Shown: piece after piece, positions 29,572-38,841 of the stretch
Layout: each line of letters opens with the position of its first letter
Numbering within the stretch: position 1 is the stretch's first letter
Source of the DNA: Acinetobacter soli
GTDB taxonomy: Bacteria > Pseudomonadota > Gammaproteobacteria > Pseudomonadales > Moraxellaceae
NCBI RefSeq assembly: GCF_000760595.1
Contig: NZ_BBNM01000003.1
Coordinates: 186,001-250,000 of the forward strand
Direction of reading: 5' to 3'
Length of the DNA stretch: 64,000 nucleotides
Notes under the pieces: model-generated
What the model was told of the DNA's origin: nothing
Seen by the model: only the letters and a program-made list of their open reading frames with translations
Databases searched by the model: none
Position numbers and translations under genes: made by a program

Positions 29572-29617
29572 ATGATACTTTTAATTGATTGAACGTTCAA
29601 TCAATTAAAAGTATCAT
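29572..29617. promoter_or_regulatory. BetI operator (46-bp perfect palindrome)
   Basis: A perfect palindrome of 46 bp centred between 29594 and 29595, with core TTGATTGAACGTTCAATCAA. The core resembles the BetI operator known from enterobacteria and vibrios. It lies between divergent betT1 and betI and would control both. The outer arms (ATGATACTTTTAA and complement) extend well beyond the usual core. Confidence 0.8.
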
Positions 29618-29683
29618 AAAAAGGTGCTATCATGTTCTGTAGATCATTTATTGAAGCAAAACCTTATATTTTTAAGGACATAC

Positions 29684-30310
29684 ATGAACAAACGCAGAGT
29701 AAAACCCGAGCACGTGCGTCGTGAAGAAATTGTAAACGCCGCATATGACGTGATTTTTGAAGTGGGGTTATCCAACACCACCATGGCTCAAATTGCGAAA
29801 AAAGCCCAACTCTCGGTGGGTATCGTCAGTCATTACTTTGGCGACAAACAGGGTCTCATTAACGCTTGTATGCTAGAGATGCTCAATGTACTACGTCGTA
29901 AAACGGCGCAGTACAAAGCTGAAGTAAATGAGTTACAACCCGAGAATATGATTAAAGCAATTATTGATTCAAACTTTGATATTAGTCAGGTCAATCAAAG
30001 AGCAATGCGTATCTGGCTTGATTTCTGGTCTGCAAGTATGCACATGCCGGAACTCAGCCGATTACAGCGCATCAATGACCAGCGGCTCTACTCCAATCTG
30101 AAGTTTCACTTTCTGGAGTTAATGCCCAAGGATCAGGCCAGCATTGCAGCACGCGGTTTGGCCGCATTGATTGACGGACTCTGGTTACGTGGCAGTTTAA
30201 GTGGAGACACTGAATTTGACAGTGCACTTGCTCGAACCATTGCATATGACTATGTCGAGACTCAGCTACGGCTGGTAAAGCAAATTAGGCAGGAGAGACA
30301 AAATGAGTGA
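29684..30310 (+). CDS. betI: Choline-responsive TetR repressor BetI
   Basis: TetR-family repressor of the choline-to-betaine genes, released by choline. It has 208 residues from the ATG at 29684 (AAGGA upstream; a longer frame from 29624 is unlikely). The N-terminal helix-turn-helix runs through [47 protein letters not shown]. The C-terminal ligand domain has [16 protein letters not shown] and [12 protein letters not shown], typical of BetI. It overlaps betB by eight bases. The 46-bp palindrome upstream is its probable operator. Confidence 0.95.
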   Translation: MNKRRVKPEHVRREEIVNAAYDVIFEVGLSNTTMAQIAKKAQLSVGIVSHYFGDKQGLINACMLEMLNVLRRKTAQYKAEVNELQPENMIKAIIDSNFDISQVNQRAMRIWLDFWSASMHMPELSRLQRINDQRLYSNLKFHFLELMPKDQASIAARGLAALIDGLWLRGSLSGDTEFDSALARTIAYDYVETQLRLVKQIRQERQNE

Positions 30311-31775
30311 TGTTCAACTTCATCGTTTATACATTCATGGACAATATGTTGATGCAACCAGCGGCAAAACCTTTGACAGTATCAACCCTGCAACAGGTGA
30401 AGTGATTGCCACGATTCAGCAAGCCTCAAAAGAAGATATCGATGCCGCTGTGAAAAGTGCACAGCAAGGCCAAAAAGAATGGGCTGCTAAGACTGCCATG
30501 GAACGCTCTCGTATTTTACGTCGCGCAGTCGATATTTTACGTGAACGCAATGACGAGCTTGCTGCACTTGAAACATTAGATACCGGTAAAGCCTTGAGCG
30601 AAACACGCAGCGTCGATATTGTCACAGGTGCCGATGTCCTTGAATATTACGCTGGATTGGCCACTGCCATTCAAGGTGAACAGGTTCCTTTACGTGAAAG
30701 CAGCTTTTTTTATACCCGCCGTGAGCCATTGGGCGTAGTGGCTGGAATTGGTGCGTGGAACTATCCAATCCAGATTTCTTTATGGAAATCTGCCCCTGCC
30801 TTGGCCGCAGGCAATGCCATGATTTTTAAACCAAGTGAAGTCACACCACTTACTGCATTTAAACTTGCAGAAATTTATACCGAAGCTGGTTTACCTGCTG
30901 GTGTTTTTAACGTCGTACAAGGCTCAGGACGCGATATCGGCCCTTACCTGACCGAGCATCCTGTGATTGAAAAGATTTCATTTACCGGTGGCGTGGAAAC
31001 TGGCAAAAAAGTTATGGCCAGTGCCGCAGGCTCAACCCTCAAAGACGTGACTATGGAACTCGGTGGAAAATCACCGCTGATTATTTGTGATGATGCCCAG
31101 CTTGATCGCGCTGCTGATATTGCCGTTATGGCCAACTTTTTCAGCTCAGGCCAAGTTTGTACCAACGGTACGCGTGTTTTTGTTCCTGAACAGCTTAAAT
31201 CAGCCTTTGAAGCCGCTGTGGTTGAGCGTGTAAAACGCATTCGAATGGGTGATCCGCAGCACGATGATACGAATTTTGGTCCAATGGTGAGTTTTGCACA
31301 TATGGACAAGGTGTTGTCTTATATTGCTTCCGGTAAGGAACAAGGTGCAAAAGTACTCATTGGCGGGCAGCGCGCCACGCAAGCAGCGCTTAAAGACGGC
31401 GCTTTTGTAGAGCCAACTGTATTTACCGACTGTACAGATGATATGAAAATCGTACAAGAAGAAATATTTGGGCCCGTCATGAGTATCTTGACTTATGCGA
31501 CAATTGAAGAAGCCGTTCAACGCGCCAACAGTACTGTTTTTGGTTTGGCAGCAGGTGTGGTCGCTCAGGATATTTCCTTGGCACATCGCATTATTCACCA
31601 ACTGGAAGCCGGTATTTGCTGGATTAATACGTGGGGAGAATCCCCAGCCGAAATGCCAGTCGGTGGTTATAAAGAATCGGGCGTAGGACGTGAAAATGGT
31701 ATCTCGACGCTCAACCACTATACCCGAACAAAATCGATTCAAGTCGAAATGGGCGATTACCAAAGCGTGTTCTAA
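30303..31775 (+). CDS. betB: Betaine aldehyde dehydrogenase
   Basis: Oxidises betaine aldehyde to glycine betaine with NAD(P)+, in the cytosol. It has 490 residues. ALDH features are [32 protein letters not shown] (cofactor site), [11 protein letters not shown], the catalytic-Glu motif TMELGGKSP and the catalytic-Cys motif [10 protein letters not shown]. Ordering betI-betB-betA and an eight-base overlap with betI confirm the assignment. Product betaine serves as osmoprotectant. Confidence 0.97.
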   Translation: MSDVQLHRLYIHGQYVDATSGKTFDSINPATGEVIATIQQASKEDIDAAVKSAQQGQKEWAAKTAMERSRILRRAVDILRERNDELAALETLDTGKALSETRSVDIVTGADVLEYYAGLATAIQGEQVPLRESSFFYTRREPLGVVAGIGAWNYPIQISLWKSAPALAAGNAMIFKPSEVTPLTAFKLAEIYTEAGLPAGVFNVVQGSGRDIGPYLTEHPVIEKISFTGGVETGKKVMASAAGSTLKDVTMELGGKSPLIICDDAQLDRAADIAVMANFFSSGQVCTNGTRVFVPEQLKSAFEAAVVERVKRIRMGDPQHDDTNFGPMVSFAHMDKVLSYIASGKEQGAKVLIGGQRATQAALKDGAFVEPTVFTDCTDDMKIVQEEIFGPVMSILTYATIEEAVQRANSTVFGLAAGVVAQDISLAHRIIHQLEAGICWINTWGESPAEMPVGGYKESGVGRENGISTLNHYTRTKSIQVEMGDYQSVF

Positions 31776-31816
31776 AACACGCGACGCCCTTTTTAAAGTT
31801 TCCTCATAAATCTGAT

Positions 31817-31841
31817 GTCACTGCTGCTATCACAGCGTGAC
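31817..31841 (+). promoter_or_regulatory. Hairpin in the betB-betA spacer
   Basis: GTCAC-T-GCTG pairs with CAGC-GTGAC around a 6-base loop, one bulged base, no T-run. It may adjust the betB:betA transcript ratio or protect RNA ends. Function is not shown. Confidence 0.35.
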
Positions 31842-31864
31842 GCATACAATATTAAGGAATAGCA

Positions 31865-33523
31865 ATGACGACTCAATCTTACGATTATATTATTATTGGC
31901 GCAGGCTCTGCAGGTAATGTACTGGCCGCGCGTTTAACTGAAGATGCCAATACATCGGTATTACTTTTAGAGGCAGGCGGTCCCGATTACCGTCTAGATT
32001 TTCGTACGCAAATGCCAGCGGCTCTCGCCTTTCCGCTTCAAGGCCGACGCTACAACTGGGCTTACCTCACCGAGCCTGAACCTCATATGAATAACCGCCG
32101 TATGGAGTGCGGTCGTGGTAAAGGACTTGGTGGCTCATCACTGATTAACGGCATGTGTTACATTCGCGGTAATGCAATGGATCTCGATGGCTGGGCCAAG
32201 CTTAAGGGTTTAGAAAACTGGACCTACGCCGACTGTCTACCTTATTACAAAAAAGCAGAAACGCGCGATATCGGTGGTAACGATTATCATGGCGATAGCG
32301 GACCGGTTAGTGTTGCAACGCCTAAAGCAGACAACAATGTCTTGTTTCATGCCATGATTGAGGCTGGTGTTCAGGCTGGTTATCCACGCACAGACGATTT
32401 AAACGGCTATCAGCAAGAAGGCTTCGGCCCGATGGATCGTACCGTCACCAAAAACGGTCGCCGCTCGAGTACGGCACGTGGCTATCTGGATATGGCCAAA
32501 GGCCGACCGAATCTGACCATTGTTACGCATGCCATGACCAATAAGATCTTGTTTAATGGCAAACAGGCCATTGGTGTGGAATATATTCAAGGCGCCAACA
32601 AAAACGATCTGAAAAAAGTCCTTGCCAATAAAGAAGTGCTGTTATGTGCTGGTGCGATTGCTTCACCGCAAATTTTGCAGCGCTCAGGCGTGGGTCAAAG
32701 CACCTTTTTAAAATCGATGGACATTGATGTGGTTCATGATTTGCCAGGTGTAGGTGAAAATTTACAAGATCACTTGGAAATGTATTTACAGTACAAGTGC
32801 AAACAACCTGTGTCACTTTACCCTGCACTGCAATGGTATAACCAGCCAGCAATCGGTGCAGAATGGCTATTTTTAGGCAAAGGCATTGGTGCCAGCAATC
32901 AGTTTGAAGCAGGTGGCTTTATTCGTTCGTCTGACGAGTTTGAATGGCCAAACATTCAGTATCACTTCTTGCCTGTTGCGATTAACTACAACGGTAGTAA
33001 TGCAGTAAAAGAGCATGGTTTTCAAGCACATGTCGGTTCGATGCGATCTCCATCACGTGGGCATATCAAACTCAAATCGAAAGATCCGTTTGAGCATCCA
33101 AGCATTTTGTTTAACTACATGTCGACTGAGCAGGACTGGCAAGAGTTCCGCGCTGCCATTCGTATTACCCGTGAAATCATGCATCAGCCTGCGCTAGATC
33201 CTTATCGTGGTGAAGAAATTAGTCCTGGTAATCAGCTTTCGACAGATGCACAACTCGACGATTTTGTTCGTAATCATGGTGAAACGGCTTATCATCCATC
33301 GTGCAGCTGTAAGATGGGTGAAGATGAAATGGCTGTGGTGGACCATCAGGGACGCGTGCACGGCATGCAAGGTTTGCGTGTTGTAGATGCCTCAATCATG
33401 CCGCTGATTATTACAGGCAATCTGAATGCCACCACCATTATGATGGCAGAAAAAATTGCCGATCAAATCCGTGGTCATGCCCCACTCCCGCGTTCTACTG
33501 CTCCGTATTATCGCGCATCGTAA
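31865..33523 (+). CDS. betA: Choline dehydrogenase
   Basis: Membrane-associated FAD enzyme that oxidises choline to betaine aldehyde. It has 552 residues of the GMC oxidoreductase family. The N-terminal FAD site is [18 protein letters not shown] signatures are [20 protein letters not shown] (around residue 80) and [15 protein letters not shown] (around 260). The catalytic His region is [11 protein letters not shown], followed by [28 protein letters not shown]. Preceded by AAGGAATAGCA ribosome site; third gene of betIBA. A 12-bp hairpin follows. Confidence 0.97.
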   Translation: MTTQSYDYIIIGAGSAGNVLAARLTEDANTSVLLLEAGGPDYRLDFRTQMPAALAFPLQGRRYNWAYLTEPEPHMNNRRMECGRGKGLGGSSLINGMCYIRGNAMDLDGWAKLKGLENWTYADCLPYYKKAETRDIGGNDYHGDSGPVSVATPKADNNVLFHAMIEAGVQAGYPRTDDLNGYQQEGFGPMDRTVTKNGRRSSTARGYLDMAKGRPNLTIVTHAMTNKILFNGKQAIGVEYIQGANKNDLKKVLANKEVLLCAGAIASPQILQRSGVGQSTFLKSMDIDVVHDLPGVGENLQDHLEMYLQYKCKQPVSLYPALQWYNQPAIGAEWLFLGKGIGASNQFEAGGFIRSSDEFEWPNIQYHFLPVAINYNGSNAVKEHGFQAHVGSMRSPSRGHIKLKSKDPFEHPSILFNYMSTEQDWQEFRAAIRITREIMHQPALDPYRGEEISPGNQLSTDAQLDDFVRNHGETAYHPSCSCKMGEDEMAVVDHQGRVHGMQGLRVVDASIMPLIITGNLNATTIMMAEKIADQIRGHAPLPRSTAPYYRAS

Positions 33524-33544
33524 CGCTAATTTTTTCAAGTTGTT

Positions 33545-33577
33545 TTCGAACACGATGCATTTTGTATCGTGTTCGAA
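33545..33577 (+). terminator. Hairpin after betA
   Basis: TTCGAACACGAT and its complement (12-bp perfect stem) with a 9-base loop, 22 bases after the betA stop. It lacks a strong T-run, so it is a probable but not classic terminator. Confidence 0.6.
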
Positions 33578-34039
33578 TATCGTCATATTTGACTATCTAG
33601 CGTACATTTTTTTCTTTTAAGGTATTTTTGAGGTCTCTATTTGATTATTTACAATTCACTTTATATGTGATGCGATGCATTTTTTATCTGTTTTTGAATA
33701 AATTTAAGCATTTTACCAAATGTTAAAAAAATTATAAGCAATTGAATTGATATCATTTATTTAACAATATAACTAATATTTATTAAACTAATTTCAACAT
33801 TTCAAATAAAAATTATATTGTCAATACACAATTCATCTACAATACGCCTCCGATGGAAATGTATGGTCAAATTTAAAAAGTGAATTGATTCATTTGCTGT
33901 ATGGATTAAGACATTTTACTCCCTCTCTCTGAACTTAAATTTGCCATCATTTCCAGAGTCGATTTCTCTCTTGATTTAGTATTTTTCTTTATTTCGCCTT
34001 TACGCGATGCTAATCACCTACCCCAAGGTCCTTTATCGC
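33578..34039. other. AT-rich intergenic region upstream of mqo
   Basis: About 460 bases without a credible ORF. It must hold the mqo promoter; TTGTCA (33818-33823) and TACAAT (33838-33843) are present but only 14 bases apart. No further structure recognised. Confidence 0.4.
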
Positions 34040-35671
34040 ATGAAAAAGTTTCTACGATACCTTTTGGTATTGATTGTTGTTCTTTTAATTGCAGCGATCG
34101 CCTTCCTTTTTAGGCCAATTGCTTCCAAAAAAATTCAAACCGCTGCTAGTGAGCCTGTTGTAGATGTGGTTCTGGTAGGTGGTGGTATCATGAGTGCCAC
34201 GCTTGGAACCTATTTGACTGAGCTTGAACCGAACTGGCAAGTTCGTATGTACGAACGCCTAGACAAAGTTGCTCAGGAAAGTTCAAACGGATTCAACAAC
34301 GCGGGTACAGGCCACTCTGGCTTCATGGAAATGAACTATACCGAAGAAAAAGACGGTAAGATGGACATTTCTAAAGCTGTAAAAGTTGCAGAACAATTTG
34401 AAATTTCAAAACAGTTCTGGGCCTATCAAGTGAAACAAAACGTACTTGGCAAGCCATCTACTTTTATCAATCCAGTTCCGCACCATGCTTTTGTATGGGG
34501 TGACAACGTTGCGTTCCTTGAAAAGCGTTATGCAGCAATGATTAAAAATCCATTGTTCTACGGTATGCAGATGACTGAAGATGCAAACCAGATCAAACAA
34601 TGGGCACCGCTCACCATGGAAGGCCGTGATCCTGCACAAAAAGTGGCAGCAACACGTATGGAAATTGGTTCTGATGTAAACTATGGTGCGATCACCACGC
34701 AACTGGTAGATAACCTCAACAAGCATCAAAACTTCAAGCTTTCTACATCTACCGAAGTGACTGGCATCAGCCAAAATGACGACAAAACCTGGACTGTTTC
34801 ATTTAAAAATATGAAAACTGGCCAAGCCGATCATGTAAAAACACGTTTTGTCTTTATCGGTGCGGGTGGTGCAAGCGTTAAATTGCTGCAAATGACTGGT
34901 TTACCAGAATCGAAGCAATATGCTGGCTTTCCTGTAGGTGGCGTATTCTTAATGACGGACAATCCTAAAATTGCCGCAGAACATACAGCAAAATTGTATG
35001 GTCGTGCTGATCTAGGTGCGCCGCCAATGTCTGTTCCACATATTGATACACGTTATATCGACGGTAAAAAATATGTGTTATTCGGACCATTTGCGACTTA
35101 CTCGAATAAATTCTTGAAAGAAGGTTCTCAGTTTGATTTATTGGCATCGACCAATAAAAACAACGTATTGCCAATGACTGCTGTTGGTATGGAAAATCTT
35201 GATTTGGTGAAATACTTGGTGAGCCAAGTCATGATGACCGATGAAGACCGTTTTAACGAATTGAAAAAGTACTATCCAAATGCAAAACGCGAAGACTGGC
35301 GCTTGAACCAAGGTGGTCAACGTGTTCAGGTCATCAAAAAAGAAGAAGGCAAACCAGCCAAGCTTCAATTTGGTACTGAAGTGTTTGTATCTAAAGATCG
35401 TTCGGTCACTGCATTGATGGGTGCGTCTCCGGGGGCTTCAACTTCTCCTTACATCATGTTGAGTTTGCTTGAAAAAGCCTTCCCACAACAAGTTGAAGGT
35501 GAGTGGAATCCAAAACTGCACGAGATGGTAAAATCGTACAAACAGAAGTTAAGCGAAGATCCAGTATTGCTTGACCAAGTACGTCAGTACACCAGCCAGA
35601 CTTTAGGTTTGCACTATACACCGCTGACACCAGCAGACTTTGCTAAGCTTGCTGCATCACAATCGAAGTAA
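34040..35671 (+). CDS. mqo: Malate:quinone oxidoreductase with N-terminal membrane anchor
   Basis: FAD enzyme of the TCA cycle that oxidises malate to oxaloacetate and passes electrons to quinone. From the ATG at 34040 it has 543 residues; an upstream ATG at 34007 is possible. Residues 1-30 form a hydrophobic helix ([21 protein letters not shown]), an unusual anchor compared with the peripheral E. coli enzyme. The FAD site is [17 protein letters not shown], followed by [19 protein letters not shown], typical of Mqo. The C-terminal family end has [22 protein letters not shown]. Single-gene unit with a terminator. Confidence 0.96.
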   Translation: MKKFLRYLLVLIVVLLIAAIAFLFRPIASKKIQTAASEPVVDVVLVGGGIMSATLGTYLTELEPNWQVRMYERLDKVAQESSNGFNNAGTGHSGFMEMNYTEEKDGKMDISKAVKVAEQFEISKQFWAYQVKQNVLGKPSTFINPVPHHAFVWGDNVAFLEKRYAAMIKNPLFYGMQMTEDANQIKQWAPLTMEGRDPAQKVAATRMEIGSDVNYGAITTQLVDNLNKHQNFKLSTSTEVTGISQNDDKTWTVSFKNMKTGQADHVKTRFVFIGAGGASVKLLQMTGLPESKQYAGFPVGGVFLMTDNPKIAAEHTAKLYGRADLGAPPMSVPHIDTRYIDGKKYVLFGPFATYSNKFLKEGSQFDLLASTNKNNVLPMTAVGMENLDLVKYLVSQVMMTDEDRFNELKKYYPNAKREDWRLNQGGQRVQVIKKEEGKPAKLQFGTEVFVSKDRSVTALMGASPGASTSPYIMLSLLEKAFPQQVEGEWNPKLHEMVKSYKQKLSEDPVLLDQVRQYTSQTLGLHYTPLTPADFAKLAASQSK

Positions 35672-35684
35672 TTTTTAAAGATTC

Positions 35685-35717
35685 AAAAAAAGGATGAGCA
35701 ATGGCTCATCCTTTTTT
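35685..35717 (+). terminator. Intrinsic terminator of mqo
   Basis: AAAAAAAGGATGAGC and GCTCATCCTTTTTT arms with a 4-base loop, followed by six T, 14 bases after the stop. Confidence 0.88.
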
Positions 35718-35755
35718 ATCTCCTCTCCTTCATTGATTAATGTGCTGTATTTATC

Positions 35756-37027
35756 ATGTCATCATCTTCTGATTTTTTTGCTGCACTGCGCTACAGAGAT
35801 TTTTCGCTGCTCAGCCTGAATCAGTTGTGTCTAACCTTAGCCATTTTAATTCAAGAAGTCGTTGTCGCTTATTCGCTCTATCAAATCACGAAAAACCCGC
35901 TCATGCTTGGTCTGATCGGTCTAGTCGAACTCGTTCCTTTTATTGTCTTGTCGTTGTGGGGCGGTTATATCGCCGATTATTTCAACCGGCAGACCATTTT
36001 AAAATGGGGCTTTGCCCTGACCTGTCCTATTCCGGCATGTTTGGCACTGCTATTTTTTCTACACGCCCAACAGAGTATAGAGCTTCCTCTTTTTTTACTT
36101 GGCGTTTATGGCTGTATTTTTGTTTTAGGGCTGTTAAGAGGCATTTATAGCCCCTCATTTAACTCTTTACGACCTTTTTTGGTTCCTGAGAAAATTTACA
36201 GTAATGCCAATACATGGACAGCATTGATTTGGCAAATTGGCGCCATGCTTGGGCCGCTTCTTGCGGGCGTGATGATGGGACAGTTTGGCATTTACATTGC
36301 ACTGAGCATAGCCTTACTGTTGCTGTGTGTTGGTAGCGGTGCTGTGGCCATGATTGGTCCACGATGCTTTCCAGCTGTGGCACGACAGCCCATGATTCAA
36401 AGTATGCAGCAAGCGATTCAATTTATGCTGAACAATCGCATGATTTTTTGGTCCATGCTGCTTGATTTAAGTACGGTACTATTTGGTGCTTTACTCACAT
36501 TACTGCCTATTTTTGCTGAGGAAATTTTAAAAAGTGGCGCTTCTGGTCTGGGGCTGTTACGTGCTGCGCCTGCTATTGGCACATTGTGTATGACCTTTGC
36601 GCTGATGCGCTATGATCTGACACAACATGCATGGCGTAATATGCTGGTTGCAACGCTCGGCTTTGGTCTGTGTGCTGTGACTTTTGCCTGCTCACGCTCA
36701 TTGGTGTTGTCCTTTGTGCTTTTAATTGGACTGGGTGCATTTGATAGCATGAGCATGATTATCCGCCAGACATTGTTGCAGTTACTTCCGTGTAAATCAC
36801 TCCTTGGGCGTGTCGCTGCCTTGAATGGAATTGTCGTCACATCAGGTAATCAGATCGGTGCCTTTCAGGCCAGTCTCTTTGCACGATTATGGACGGTTGT
36901 ACCCGCTACATTAGTGAGTGGTGGCGCCTGCCTTATGATTTCACTCGCAATTGGCTTATCACAACGAGATTTACTCAAATCAAAAATAAAGCAGCATAAA
37001 CATACATTTCTTACATCTCATAAGTAG
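35756..37027 (+). CDS. MFS transporter, EntS-like (MFS_3)
   Basis: A 423-residue, 12-helix major facilitator of the EntS/MFS_3 type. Recognisable parts are FFAALRYRDFSLLSLNQLCLTLAILIQEVVVAYSLYQIT at the start, LWGGYIADYFNRQTILKWGF (loop 2-3 motif) and LPCKSLLGRVAALNGIVVTSGNQIGAFQASL. Members export siderophores or small molecules. A TonB receptor lies 3 kb downstream but on a separate unit, so siderophore export is only a possibility. Confidence 0.85.
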   Translation: MSSSSDFFAALRYRDFSLLSLNQLCLTLAILIQEVVVAYSLYQITKNPLMLGLIGLVELVPFIVLSLWGGYIADYFNRQTILKWGFALTCPIPACLALLFFLHAQQSIELPLFLLGVYGCIFVLGLLRGIYSPSFNSLRPFLVPEKIYSNANTWTALIWQIGAMLGPLLAGVMMGQFGIYIALSIALLLLCVGSGAVAMIGPRCFPAVARQPMIQSMQQAIQFMLNNRMIFWSMLLDLSTVLFGALLTLLPIFAEEILKSGASGLGLLRAAPAIGTLCMTFALMRYDLTQHAWRNMLVATLGFGLCAVTFACSRSLVLSFVLLIGLGAFDSMSMIIRQTLLQLLPCKSLLGRVAALNGIVVTSGNQIGAFQASLFARLWTVVPATLVSGGACLMISLAIGLSQRDLLKSKIKQHKHTFLTSHK

Positions 37028-37090
37028 ATATGAGCTGTCAAAATTCGTATGCTAAATTCACGTTTACATGTAATGGAGAATTCTTTTTTT

Positions 37091-37576
37091 ATGGCCAATA
37101 CAAGAGAAACGTCACATAAAATTTACTCGACTTTATATGTGCTCGTACTGGTCGTGATCGGCATGTATTGTGTGCTCAATGCCACTTATACGGCTATTAT
37201 TGGTGGAACGACCTTTTACTTTTTTACGAGTGTAATTTTATTTGTGCAGTCAGTGATGGCTCTGCGCCCCTCTGAGCATACGCGTAATCTGGCTGGCTTT
37301 GGCCTGATCGTGCTGGTTGCGGTGTTACTTTATACTCATGGTTTAGGTTTTTTGAGTCATTTAAAAGCAGTCGCGCTATTGCCTGCCATTGCGTTAACGC
37401 TTTTTGGACTACCCGCTTTATCAAATGAACCAAAAAAACTGAATGCCTTAAAAACCATTTTATTGATGTCTTTTATTATATTGGCTGCAGTTCAATACTA
37501 TGAATTGGACTACTTAAAGGGTTATTACGATTCACTGCATAATGGCGAAACGTGGCAAAAATATGGTGCCCTATAA
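37091..37576 (+). CDS. Small four-helix membrane protein, unknown function
   Basis: 161 residues from the ATG at 37091 (GGAG ten bases upstream; earlier ATGs at 37049 and 37073 less likely). Four to five hydrophobic helices, for example YVLVLVVIGMYCVLNATYTAII and GFGLIVLVAVLLYTHGLGFL, then a polar tail YYDSLHNGETWQKYGAL. The family is not recognised. It follows the MFS gene by 60 bases on the same strand and converges on the DUF1624 gene. Confidence 0.65.
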   Translation: MANTRETSHKIYSTLYVLVLVVIGMYCVLNATYTAIIGGTTFYFFTSVILFVQSVMALRPSEHTRNLAGFGLIVLVAVLLYTHGLGFLSHLKAVALLPAIALTLFGLPALSNEPKKLNALKTILLMSFIILAAVQYYELDYLKGYYDSLHNGETWQKYGAL

Positions 37577-37618
37577 GTTCACTTATTAAGTGGTAAACAA
37601 GGGCACACGCCTACTCAG

Positions 37619-38764
37619 TTAAAAATACTTTAGCCAAGTGATTTGTTTGTTTTGATGTTTAAATGCCGAGAACCACGCTACAACAGGATAGAGCATCACG
37701 GTCAGTAATGCAGTAATCCCCCAAACACTACGCATGGAATCTACCGCAAAATAATTGCCATCTGTATAACCGAATATACTCACGCACACCACGTAAAATA
37801 GTTTAAGTACATACAAATGAATCAGGTAAAAAAACATTGGTACTGAACCCAGTACTACTAAAGGTTTAAGACCTTTCCAGTGATTCAGACGCTCAAATAT
37901 CGCCAATATCATCAGCCCTATTCCAGCATTGAACAGAATAAAAAATAAAGAAGGCGGATACTTGGTCAGATTCATAAAGCTCATGAACGTCATGAGAGAT
38001 GAATCATAATCAACCCAAGGCTGATCACCATACACATTGATCAAGCGCAACAGCACAAATAAGGTAATACTACCTAAGCCAAGGCCGAGTAAATAACGTT
38101 GACGCTGAGCTGGACTAAAGCGTTGTTCAAAGAAGTAGCCCAACGCATAGCCGACAAAAATCACGCCAAACCATGGTAAAACCGGGTAAGAGGTCCGAAT
38201 TTTAATAGCGCCGAACTCTATCCAGCTACGCTCATGTAACACATACCAGAGCTGCTCTAAACCCCAAATGCCTCTAAAAGTCATTGTGTCTAGTAGATTA
38301 TGTCCAAAAATGATCAATAATCCGGTTGCAAGTAGAACTTTTCTAGGCAGACCCACGCATAAGGCCAACACCACCATGCTGATACCAATCGCCCAAATCA
38401 CTTGTAAATAAATGACATCGGGTGGGAATTTGGCAGTCCATGCAAAATTGACCAAGGTGAGCTCTAACACGATCAAAAACAAGCCACGTTTAAGTAAAAA
38501 ACTACGGGTACTGGCTACCGTGTTTTTCATTTGATAAAGATAAGCTGAAAGCCCCGTAAGTAACACAAAAACGGGGGCACAAATGTGCGCCAAAGCACGA
38601 CTTCCAAATAATGCCGGCTCGGTTTCCAAAATGTTCATCGGATCAGTGACTTGTTTATTTAGATAAAATGTTTCCCGAACATGGTCGAGTAACATGATCA
38701 CCATGACAAGCCCTCGTAGGGCATCGATAGATTGTAATCGAGAGAATGTTTTAAGGTGAGACAT
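37619..38764 (-). CDS. DUF1624/HGSNAT-like membrane acyltransferase family protein
   Basis: 381 residues and about ten membrane helices. The N-terminus RLQSIDALRGLVMVIMLLDHVRETFY is the signature of the heparan-alpha-glucosaminide N-acetyltransferase-like family (DUF1624), including the DALRG and conserved His. Later segments are FYLIHLYVLKLFYVV and TYPVLPWFGVIFVGYALG. Probably moves acetyl groups across the membrane onto a sugar, but no bacterial substrate is known. Divergent from the downstream TonB receptor gene. Confidence 0.85.
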   Translation of the reverse strand: MSHLKTFSRLQSIDALRGLVMVIMLLDHVRETFYLNKQVTDPMNILETEPALFGSRALAHICAPVFVLLTGLSAYLYQMKNTVASTRSFLLKRGLFLIVLELTLVNFAWTAKFPPDVIYLQVIWAIGISMVVLALCVGLPRKVLLATGLLIIFGHNLLDTMTFRGIWGLEQLWYVLHERSWIEFGAIKIRTSYPVLPWFGVIFVGYALGYFFEQRFSPAQRQRYLLGLGLGSITLFVLLRLINVYGDQPWVDYDSSLMTFMSFMNLTKYPPSLFFILFNAGIGLMILAIFERLNHWKGLKPLVVLGSVPMFFYLIHLYVLKLFYVVCVSIFGYTDGNYFAVDSMRSVWGITALLTVMLYPVVAWFSAFKHQNKQITWLKYF

Positions 38765-38786
38765 AATGACTGTAAAACTTAAATCC

Positions 38787-38809
38787 GTAATGTTATAGTA
38801 TTACAAATA
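38787..38809 (+). promoter_or_regulatory. Zur-like operator and promoter of the second TonB receptor
   Basis: GTAATGTTATAGTATTACAA closely follows the Zur consensus GAAATGTTATA-N-TATAACATTTC (the left half differs at one base; the GTTATA-N-TAT core is intact). It overlaps a possible -10, TATAGT (38794-38799), with TGTAAA 17 bases upstream. It lies 33 bases before the receptor start. Zinc control is an inference. Confidence 0.5.
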
Positions 38810-38841
38810 TTAAATTTTGTCTCTACGATTGAGCCGTTTTT

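Noticed and set aside
31200..31763. A 187-codon open frame opposite betB
   Set aside because: Antisense to a well-conserved enzyme; composition is that of a shadow frame.
37091..37576. Relation of the four-helix protein to the membrane domain of PQQ glucose dehydrogenase
   Set aside because: Only general hydrophobic similarity; no catalytic domain and no diagnostic motif.
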